From Caballeronia arationis (lineage in GTDB: Bacteria > Pseudomonadota > Gammaproteobacteria > Burkholderiales > Burkholderiaceae), in NCBI RefSeq assembly GCF_001544975.2, contig NZ_FCOG02000002.1, positions 62,001-126,000 of the forward strand: a stretch of DNA of 64,000 bases, written 5' to 3'. A model generated the notes under the pieces. The model saw nothing but the letters and a program-made list of their open reading frames with translations. It had not been told where the DNA came from and made no database searches. The position numbers were made by a program, and so were the translations under genes. Positions 57,476-64,000 of this stretch are shown here, piece after piece. Numbering within the stretch: position 1 is the stretch's first letter; each line of letters begins with the position of its first letter.

Positions 57476-57580
57476 CGTTTCCCCTCGGGAAAACAATATC
57501 AGATCATTTTGCATCGCGGTATATGCAATTGCGTCAAAACGTACGGGCGCACGCGGTGCAACGCGTTGGCTCGCGTGGAA

Positions 57581-57802
57581 CTACGCCGCTGCTTCGTCGC
57601 ACCATTCGATCGCCCATGCGCGCGCGCAATGGAGCGCGTCGGATTCATCGGCGAAGGCGTCGAGTTCGCCCGAGTGGTGCGTCTCGCCATGCGCGCTGCG
57701 CTCGTCGGGCCCGCGCGTGATCGTGGCGTGGGCGTAGAACTGGCCGTCTTCGTCATGCCGCGCGCGGCAGTGGATGTGATAGGCCTTGTAGTCGAATCGC
57801 AT
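57581..57802 (-). CDS. Small hypothetical protein
   Basis: A 73-residue acidic protein, MRFDYKAYHIHCRARHDEDGQFYAHATITRG to CARAWAIEWCDEAAA. GGAGACACC precedes the ATG. The pattern (short, His/Asp-rich N-terminus, conserved-looking W-I-W) is seen in widespread Burkholderia proteins of unknown function. Divergent from the pyruvyl transferase gene. Confidence 0.6.
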   Translation of the reverse strand: MRFDYKAYHIHCRARHDEDGQFYAHATITRGPDERSAHGETHHSGELDAFADESDALHCARAWAIEWCDEAAA

Positions 57803-57911
57803 GTCGGGTGTCTCCGTGGATCAGCAAAAATCCTAGCACGCGATGGCGAATGCCGACGCGGCCTGAACCCGCTAACCTTCGACAAGCACACGCAATCCAC
57901 GGACGCTTCCA

Positions 57912-59147
57912 GTGACCGACGAACCGACCACGATCATCTTCGGCGCCTTTGACCGCCACAATTTCGGCGATCTCCTGTTTGCGCACATCGTCGCGCGGAT
58001 GTCGAGCCATGAGGACGCGCTGTTTGCGGGCGTCGCCGGGCGCGACTTGCGGATGTACGGCGGGCATCGGGTGCGGGCGCCGACGGAGCTCGCGCAAAAC
58101 CTGGGCGGGCGCGCGGTGAATCTGATCCACGCAGGTGGAGAGATCCTGACCTGCAGCGCGTGGGAAGCCGCAGCAATGACGCTGTCCGGCGACGAATGGC
58201 ACCAGACCGTCGCACACCTCGACAAGAGGCCGCTGGATCGAACGGTATGGGCGCAGTCCGTGCTGCAAACGCGCGCGCTCGCGCCCTACGCGGCTTCGCG
58301 CGAGATGTTTCCTCATGAGGCCTGGGTATCGTTCAACGCGGTCGGAGGTGTCGATCTCGATACGGTCGACGCGCGCTTGCGTGCCGAAGTCCTGCTGAAC
58401 GTCGCCGCCGCCGATGACATCAGCGTGCGCGACGCGCACACGCAAACGCTGCTCGCCGCAGCCGGAGTGAAAGCGCGGCTGATCCCCGACCCGGCCGTGA
58501 TGGTGGCGCAGCTTTACGGCGCGCGCATCGACGAACGCGCGCAACAGGGCGAACTCGCGCGTACGCTCGCTGCGTTCCCGAACGGCTACATCGCGGTGCA
58601 GTTCAGCGCCGATTTCGGCGATGACGCCACGCTCGCGCGGATCGCCGGGCAACTGGAGCGCGTAGCGAATGCGAGCGGTCACGGCCTGGTGTTCTTTCGT
58701 GCCGGCGCGGCGCCGTGGCACGACGACGCGGCATGCTACGAACGCACGGCGGCGCGCATGCGGACGAAGCCGCTGGCGGTATTCCGCTCGCTTGACGTAT
58801 GGGATATCTGCGCGCTGATCGCCCGCAGCCGCGGCTTTATCGGCAGCAGCCTGCATGGGCGGATCGTCGCGACGGCGTTCGCCTTGCCGCGCGTGAGCGT
58901 GCGCCATCCGGCGTTCGGGCTTCGCGTCACGAAGCAGGCCGCGTTCGCCGCCACATGGGACGACACGGACACCACGGCGTCAGTCGAAATCGACGAGATC
59001 GCGCGCGCCACCATCGATGCGCTCGCCACAGACCCCGCACGGCGCGTACGCAAGGCACGGGAACTCGAAGAGGCGTATCGCGCAGGATTCGAGCCGGTCG
59101 CGCGCCGCTTGAGCCGCGGCGTTCACTCGCCGATCACCCAGCGGTAG
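57912..59147 (+). CDS. Polysaccharide pyruvyl transferase family protein
   Basis: A 411-residue protein resembling pyruvyl transferases: IIFGAFDRHNFGDLLFAHIV at the start, GGEILTCSAWEAAAM, a central DDISVRDAHTQTLLAAAGV, and FIGSSLHGRIVATAFALPRVSV. Such enzymes add pyruvate to surface sugars. The start is GTG 57912 with a poor ribosome site. No other glycan genes are nearby. Its 3' end overlaps a convergent gene fragment by 25 bases. Confidence 0.75.
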   Translation: MTDEPTTIIFGAFDRHNFGDLLFAHIVARMSSHEDALFAGVAGRDLRMYGGHRVRAPTELAQNLGGRAVNLIHAGGEILTCSAWEAAAMTLSGDEWHQTVAHLDKRPLDRTVWAQSVLQTRALAPYAASREMFPHEAWVSFNAVGGVDLDTVDARLRAEVLLNVAAADDISVRDAHTQTLLAAAGVKARLIPDPAVMVAQLYGARIDERAQQGELARTLAAFPNGYIAVQFSADFGDDATLARIAGQLERVANASGHGLVFFRAGAAPWHDDAACYERTAARMRTKPLAVFRSLDVWDICALIARSRGFIGSSLHGRIVATAFALPRVSVRHPAFGLRVTKQAAFAATWDDTDTTASVEIDEIARATIDALATDPARRVRKARELEEAYRAGFEPVARRLSRGVHSPITQR

Positions 59148-59545
59148 TACGGATTGTCGGGATCAGCGTCCATCACGCGCCGGAGATTCGCCGCCCAAGC
59201 ATCGCGATCGCCCCGATAGGCGTCGAGCCCAGCGCCGTAGAACGCATGCAGCGTGTCGCGCTCGGCGCGCAACTGGGCGCGAAAGGCATCGTCGGCGCGG
59301 ATGAGCGGCGGCTCCGTCTGCAACGCGAGAAGCCGCGCCAGCACCGCCGGAAACGCGGCGCGCCGCACCCAGGGCGCGTATTCGATGCGCGGCGCGTCGT
59401 CGGTGACGGGCGGCGTATCGGCGACGTAATAGGCAAGTCCCGCGCGGTCGGTCACCCAGGTCGCCAGCAGCGCAGCCGGCGACGCGATGCCCACTTCCCG
59501 CAGCGCGTGCGTTAAATGCTTCTGCCCGATGCGCCTCGCGGGCAC
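59123..59545 (-). pseudogene. C-terminal fragment of a spermidine-synthase-like (fused MFS) protein
   Basis: A 140-codon frame whose middle, LLATWVTDRAGLAYYVADTPPVTDDAPRIEYA, is the typical C-terminal region of fused MFS/spermidine-synthase-like proteins of several hundred residues. The methyltransferase and membrane parts are absent upstream, where unrelated DNA lies. The frame opens at a GTG, so it is probably not expressed as a working protein. It overlaps the pyruvyl transferase gene at its 3' end. Confidence 0.6.
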
Positions 59546-59618
59546 AACGGACTTCCTCGGGCGGACGCGGTTGCCCGGCCCGCCTTTACCTCTTGACCGT
59601 CGTTCCGGCTTGCAGCCC

Positions 59619-60746
59619 CTAGCGCGCCGGCCCCGGAAAGATCGTGTTCCAGTCGTTTTTCATGCTGACGACGACCCAGCCGTCCGTGACGGCCTCGTCC
59701 CACGCCTTGTCGAGCCGGCCGATCTTCGATTGCCGGTCGTAGGCGAACTCGCGCTCGGCGTCGTCGTGATGCACGAGGAGCGCGAGGTGCGGGTCGGTGT
59801 TCGCCGCGGTGTACTGGAGCATTTGCTGGTCGCCGTCCGAATTGCCGAACGCGAGGATCGGACGCCGCCCGATATAGCGATAGATGCCGACGGGCTTGCC
59901 CGGTCCGTCGTCGACGAAATCGAGCTTGGGCTGACGCGTGAGCGTCGGTTTGCCGTCGCGCAGTTCGTACTTGACGAGCTGACTGGAGCCGATCACCTGC
60001 TCCGGCGGAACGCCATAGGCCTTCTCGACCCACGGCCGCATGAACTCGATCGTCCCGCCCGACACGATGTAGGTCTTGAAGCCGTTCGCGCGCAGATACG
60101 CGAGCAGTTCGACCTGCGGCTGATAGACGAGCTCGGTGTAAGGCCGGTTGAACTTCGGATGGCGGGCCTTCGCGAGCCACGCGCGGATCGTCTGGTCGTA
60201 GGCATCGACGCTCATGCCGCTGTTCGCAACTGCGACGAGCTGCATCAGCTGTTTCTGCTGCGCGGCGAGCGCCGCCTGGTCGCGAGCCATCAGTGCCTTG
60301 AAGGCGGGATTGCTCTTCCACTCGGGATGGGCCGGCGCGGCCGCCTTCACCTGATCGAGCAGGAAGGCGAACTGGACGTAGATCGGCTGCTCGGTCCAGA
60401 GCGTGCCGTCGTTGTCGAATACGGCGATGCGCTGCGCCGGTTCCACGTAGGTCATCGTGCCTTCGCGCGTCACATCGCCGACGAATTTCACGATCGCGCG
60501 CTTCGCGGGGCCGTCGCGCCATGAGGGCAGCGCGGTTTCCGCGCTGCGGGCGCTTTCGGGCGAAGCGTCGGGCGACGCGGCATTGCGGTTCTGCCCGGCG
60601 CATCCGGCAAGCGTCAGCGCGAACAGCGCCGCAACGATGCAAGCCGAGACGCGACTCACGGCGTTGCCGAACGAGCGATCCGGTCGTGAGCCGGAGGCGT
60701 TGACGGACACGTATCCCGGCGCGGTGCGGCGGCTCAAGCTCTGCAT
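59619..60746 (-). CDS. HAD-superfamily phosphatase lipoprotein
   Basis: A 375-residue protein. A signal sequence with lipobox (ALFALTLAGC) gives a lipid anchor after about 50 residues of N-terminal extension. The HAD motifs are FDNDGTLW (DxDGT), VSGGT as motif II, and LAFGNSDGDQQML as motif IV. It is probably a periplasmic or outer-membrane phosphatase. GAGGAGAATCGG precedes ATG 60746. It follows the FGE-like gene on the same strand. Confidence 0.85.
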   Translation of the reverse strand: MQSLSRRTAPGYVSVNASGSRPDRSFGNAVSRVSACIVAALFALTLAGCAGQNRNAASPDASPESARSAETALPSWRDGPAKRAIVKFVGDVTREGTMTYVEPAQRIAVFDNDGTLWTEQPIYVQFAFLLDQVKAAAPAHPEWKSNPAFKALMARDQAALAAQQKQLMQLVAVANSGMSVDAYDQTIRAWLAKARHPKFNRPYTELVYQPQVELLAYLRANGFKTYIVSGGTIEFMRPWVEKAYGVPPEQVIGSSQLVKYELRDGKPTLTRQPKLDFVDDGPGKPVGIYRYIGRRPILAFGNSDGDQQMLQYTAANTDPHLALLVHHDDAEREFAYDRQSKIGRLDKAWDEAVTDGWVVVSMKNDWNTIFPGPAR

Positions 60747-60918
60747 CCGATTCTCCTCGTCGACCAGCGTTAGCGCTTTGGCGCTTCCTCTGGTCCCATT
60801 CAAGTTGCGGTCGACAGCCCTTACTCTGGTCCCGTGCAAGATGGTTGCCCTGGTCGTCGAGGTTCGATGGCCAGCAGCGGGAGAAGCAAGTGAAGCGAAA
60901 TCACGTGAATCGAAGGTG

Positions 60919-62154
60919 CTAGCGAGCTGGCACATCTACGCGGGCGAGCTGCGAGCGGCCATGCGACTTGTCCCAGCTGTCCTTGTCCATCACGAGCCGG
61001 AAGCCGAGATGCGACATGCTGTTGTACGGATCGGTGCCGCGCCGTGCGCTTGGCCGGTAGCTGAGGCAATAGTCCTCGTTACAGAGGAACGAGCCGCCGC
61101 GCGTCACGCGCTTGGGCGCCGCGACCGGGACGCCGGGGTCGGCCGGGTCCCACGCATCCGACGGGCCGGCCGGGTTGTTGATCACGCTCGTTGTCGATGC
61201 CTCGCGCCGGAACTGGTCCGCGCGATACCAGTCGGCGACCCACTGCCACGCGTTGCCGGTCATGTCGGAGAGGCCGTAGGCGTTGGCGGGAAAGCTGCCG
61301 ACGCGGCTCGTGCCCACCGCGCCGCCCGCCTTGGCGCTCATCACCGGGAATGGGTGCGCTTGCTGGCCTTGCCAGACGTTCGCCATCTGCTTGCCGTCCG
61401 GCACGAACTTGTCGCCCCACGCGTAGGTGGCTTGCGTGAGCCCGCCGCGCGCGGCGAACTCCCATTCGGCCTCGGTCGGCAGGCGCTTGCCGGCCCATTT
61501 CGCGTAGGCTTCTGCGTCCTCGTACGACACCTGCACGACCGGATGATCGTCCTTGCCGGCGATGCTGCTGCGCGGCCCCGTCGGATGCCGCCAGTCCGCG
61601 CCCGGCACATAGCGCCACCAGCGCGAGTAGTCTTCGAGCGACACCGGCTGGTCAGTGCCGACGAACACCATCGCGCCCGCGACCATCGCGCTCTCTGGCG
61701 GACGCGGCGTGCCCGGCGGCAATTGCACCTTGAGCGTTTCCCAGTCGGGCTTCTTCTCAGCCGTCGTGACGTAGCCGGTCGCTTCGACGAACTTGCGGAA
61801 CTCGGCGTTCGTCACGTGATGCTCGTCCATCCAGAAGCCGTGCACGCGCACCTTGTGCGCGGGGCGCTCGTTGGCTTGTGCCATCTTCGCGTCGCTGCCC
61901 ATCAGGAACTCGCCGCCCGGCACCCAGGCCATGCCTTGCGGCCCGCGCACGCCGTCGCCGAGAACGGCCTGCACTGCGGGTTTTGCGCGCGCGTTCATCG
62001 CCCCGCTCACCGCGAAGCCGATCAGGGCCGGACACGCGAAAAGCAGCGTCGCCCAGAGGAGCAGCCTGCGCGAGCGGCCCAGATGGCCGACGGGGCCGCT
62101 CGCCGCGCTGCTTGCGCGGGGCGCGGCGGTCGTCGCGGGCTTGCGTTTCGCCAT
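60919..62154 (-). CDS. Formylglycine-generating-enzyme (SUMF1) family protein, membrane-anchored
   Basis: A 411-residue protein. One hydrophobic segment near residues 30-52 (LLLWATLLFACPALIGFAVSG) would anchor it. The FGE domain follows: MAWVPGGEFLMGSD, HKVRVHGFWMDEHHVTNAEFRKFVEATGYVT, LPTEAEWEFAARGG, YGLSDMTGNAWQWVADWY, and RGGSFLCNEDYCLSYRPSAR with the two cysteines of the copper/substrate site. It would oxidise a sulfatase cysteine to formylglycine, but no sulfatase gene is in view. Start ATG 62154; the frame opens further upstream. Confidence 0.9.
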   Translation of the reverse strand: MAKRKPATTAAPRASSAASGPVGHLGRSRRLLLWATLLFACPALIGFAVSGAMNARAKPAVQAVLGDGVRGPQGMAWVPGGEFLMGSDAKMAQANERPAHKVRVHGFWMDEHHVTNAEFRKFVEATGYVTTAEKKPDWETLKVQLPPGTPRPPESAMVAGAMVFVGTDQPVSLEDYSRWWRYVPGADWRHPTGPRSSIAGKDDHPVVQVSYEDAEAYAKWAGKRLPTEAEWEFAARGGLTQATYAWGDKFVPDGKQMANVWQGQQAHPFPVMSAKAGGAVGTSRVGSFPANAYGLSDMTGNAWQWVADWYRADQFRREASTTSVINNPAGPSDAWDPADPGVPVAAPKRVTRGGSFLCNEDYCLSYRPSARRGTDPYNSMSHLGFRLVMDKDSWDKSHGRSQLARVDVPAR

Positions 62155-62498
62155 GCTCGTTCTCCGTCTGCGTCGACGTGCATATCGCGCGCCGACTTCG
62201 AAAAAGCCTTCTGTTTCAGCAGCGTCAATCAATCGCTTGTGCCTACCAATATCTGAAGCGCTCGATGAATTCAATCTCTTTCGTGCAGGCCGCGCGCAAC
62301 AAGTGGACAAAATTGCGTCGATTCCACGCGAGCGGATTCGAAAAATCCTGTCGCGACTTTCATCGTGATATTTAAAAAGCACTTCGATACTTTGACGAAT
62401 CGATTTCCCTCCAGTACCTTTTGCGGGATTGCGATTCGACATCCGGCATCGGAACACGAAATCGAAACCGAAGCTGAAACCATCCGGCGGGCGAGACC
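62155..62498. other. Intergenic region between the FGE-like gene and moxR
   Basis: About 340 AT-richer bases between divergent genes. TTGACG (62392-62397) with TACCTT 17 bases later is a weak sigma-70 promoter candidate for moxR. No gene seen. Confidence 0.35.
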
Positions 62499-63447
62499 AT
62501 GCGCGATACCATCCTGCGCTTCGAGGCGAGCATCGGCGAAGCGGTCGTGGGGCAAGAAGCGGTCGTGCGGCAGATCCTCATCGCGTTGCTCGCGGACGGG
62601 CACGTCCTGCTGGAAAGCCTGCCGGGGCTGGCCAAGACGCGCACGGTGAAGGCCATCGCGACGCGCCTCGCCGCGACCATGAAGCGCATCCAGTTCACTC
62701 CCGACCTGCTGCCGTCCGACATCACCGGCGGCGAGACGCTGCTGCAATCCGGCACCGAGCGCTCGCTCGTTTTCCAGCCGGGTCCGATATTCGGCAATCT
62801 GATTCTCGCCGACGAAATCAATCGCGCGCCCGCGAAAGTGCAATCGGCATTACTGGAAGCGATGGAAGAGCGGCAGATATCGGTGGCTGGAGAAACGCAT
62901 GCGATGCCCGATCTTTTTCTGGTGATGGCGACACAAAATCCGATCGAGCAGGAAGGGACTTATCCGCTTCCCGAAGCGCAAATGGACCGGTTTTTGTTCA
63001 AAGTGCTGATCGGTTATCCGTCGCCGGAAAGCGAGCGCGAAATGTTGCGCATGTTGAGGCGTGAAAGCGTCGGCGAGCACGCGGACGTAACTGCCGACAC
63101 GCTCTCGCAGGACGATATTTTCGCCGTGCGGCGCGAAGTGGAACGCGTCGAAGTCGCGCCCGCGATCGACGAGTACATCGTCTCGCTCGTGAACGCGACG
63201 CGCCACGGCGGCGATCTGGACGCGGATCTCGGCAAGTGGATCGAGATCGGCGCGAGCCCGCGCGGCGCGATCGGCCTCGACCGTGCGAGCCGTGTCGAAG
63301 CGTGGCTTCACGCCTGACGACGTGCGCGCGGTGATCCATCCGGTGTTGAGGCACCGGCTGATTCTTTCCTACGATGCCAATGCCGATGGCATCGGCGCGG
63401 ACCAGGTGATCGACCGGCTGATCGAAAAGGTGGCGGTGCCGGCCTGA
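62499..63447 (+). pseudogene. MoxR-type AAA+ ATPase gene, frameshifted near the 3' end
   Basis: The first 272 codons encode a normal MoxR ATPase: a P-loop-like SLPGLAKTRTVKAIA (the family usually has GxxGxGKT), DEINRAPAKVQSALLEAMEERQ, ATQNPIEQEGTYPLPEAQMDRFLF. At 63311-63317 the frame ends (WLHA*). The rest of the protein, FTPDDVRAVIHPVLRHRLIL to IEKVAVPA, continues in the next frame and stops at 63447. A deletion between two CACG repeats explains the change. MoxR normally acts as a chaperone with the DUF58 protein downstream. Confidence 0.8.
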
Positions 63448-63473
63448 TCTTCCGAAGCGACGGGAGCTTTCCG

Positions 63474-64000
63474 ATGGCAAACGAAGCGACGGGCAACCCT
63501 GCGGACAACCCGGACAACCCGGACAACCCGATAGGCAGCGTCTACGTCGATGCTGCGCATCTCGCGAAACTCGAGTTCCGCGCGCGCGGCCTTTCGTTCG
63601 TCGCGCCGCATCCTTTGACGAGCATCCTGTCGGGCAAGCACGCGTCGCGGCTGCGCGGCCGGGGCCTGAACTTCGAGGAAATCCGCGGCTACCTGCCCGG
63701 CGACGACATCCGCCACCTCGACTGGAAAGTGTCGATGCGCCTCGGCAAGCCGCACGTGCGCGTCTACACGGAGGAGCGCGACCGGCCGCTCCTTGTCGTC
63801 GTCGATCAGCGCATGAGCATGTTCTTCGGCTCGCGCCGCGCGTTCAAGTCGGTCGTCGCCGCCGAAGCGGCCGCGCTTGCGGTGTGGATGGCGTTCGGCG
63901 CGGGCGACCGCGTCGGCGGCGTGATCTTCGACGACCGTTCCGTCGTGCGTGTCGCGCCGCTGCGCAGCCGCAGCCGGGTCCGGTTGCTGTTCGGCGCGAT
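63474..64000 (+). CDS. DUF58 protein, 5' part
   Basis: The gene runs off the window. After a 20-residue start with a DNP repeat it shows LEFRARGLSFVAPHPLTSILSGKHASRLRGRGLNFEEIRGYLPGDDIRHLDWKVSMRLGKPHVR, the DUF58 signature, then LLVVVDQRMSMFFGSR. DUF58 proteins belong to moxR operons with von Willebrand-type and membrane proteins. It starts 26 bases after the moxR end. Confidence 0.88.
   Translation, partial: MANEATGNPADNPDNPDNPIGSVYVDAAHLAKLEFRARGLSFVAPHPLTSILSGKHASRLRGRGLNFEEIRGYLPGDDIRHLDWKVSMRLGKPHVRVYTEERDRPLLVVVDQRMSMFFGSRRAFKSVVAAEAAALAVWMAFGAGDRVGGVIFDDRSVVRVAPLRSRSRVRLLFGA
63504..63530 (+). repeat. Three tandem copies of GACAACCCG
   Basis: Three exact 9-base repeats at the start of the DUF58 gene encode DNP three times, in a linker ahead of the conserved domain. 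Confidence 0.9.

Overview
The window looks like part of a secondary replicon (chromid or megaplasmid) of a Burkholderia sensu lato bacterium, most likely Paraburkholderia or Caballeronia. The reasons are the high GC and codon use, an ornibactin/malleobactin-type siderophore block, a parA-parB-rep module of the kind found at the origin of the second chromosome in this group, a second full-length RpoD, and the typical gene sets for C-P lyase, acetoin dehydrogenase and molybdate uptake. The assignment rests on gene content and remembered families only. I saw no tRNA, rRNA, insertion sequence, prophage or CRISPR array.

Layout. 1-3139: siderophore genes on the minus strand (orbS sigma factor, MbtH protein, TauD-like hydroxylase, ABC ATPase, start of the permease) with a Fur-box-like site and a TAAA-N17-CGTC promoter. 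3272-5557: a diiron ferritin-like protein and an alpha/beta-hydrolase fused to a LuxR domain. 5558-10423: the replication and partition module (parA, parB, rep) in AT-richer DNA with several inverted repeats. 10424-16669: GST, RpoD-type sigma factor, small unknown proteins, an internally deleted chemotaxis receptor, second GST. 16788-27759: phosphonate uptake and C-P lyase (phnCDE; phnN-DUF1045-phnF divergent from phnGHIJKLM). 27913-29451: exported protein, SDR oxidoreductase, small ORF. 29804-37589: acoR and the sigma-54-controlled acoXABC operon with an AhpD-like protein and a lipoate ligase-like protein. 37627-39425: membrane protein, lipoprotein and exported protein. 39656-42336: modABC with a ModE-box-like operator. 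42385-49212: LysR regulator with a beta-oxidation set (FadB-like, two acyl-CoA dehydrogenases, CoA-transferase). 49395-59545: a mixed accessory stretch (GST, small unknowns, YhcG-like nuclease, sorbosone-dehydrogenase-like protein with cytochrome c, DUF2235 hydrolase, pyruvyl transferase, two gene remnants). 59619-64000: HAD lipoprotein and FGE-like protein, divergent from a frameshifted moxR and a DUF58 gene that runs off the end.

How the parts work together. Most blocks are nutrient-acquisition or catabolic cassettes, each with its own regulator or operator: iron (Fur to OrbS), phosphonate (PhnF), acetoin (AcoR with sigma-54), molybdate (ModE-like site) and acyl-CoA (LysR). The region around parA/parB/rep and the neighbouring rpoD supports calling this replicon a chromid. 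Decay is also visible: an in-frame deletion in a chemoreceptor, a frameshift at the 3' end of moxR, a remnant of a TPR/glycosyltransferase gene and a C-terminal fragment of a spermidine-synthase-like gene. No wholly new system stands out. The least explained items are the origin-proximal repeats, the DnaA-box-like clusters, the palindromic repeats inside the YhcG-like gene and the DUF1045 protein that may stand in for PhnP.
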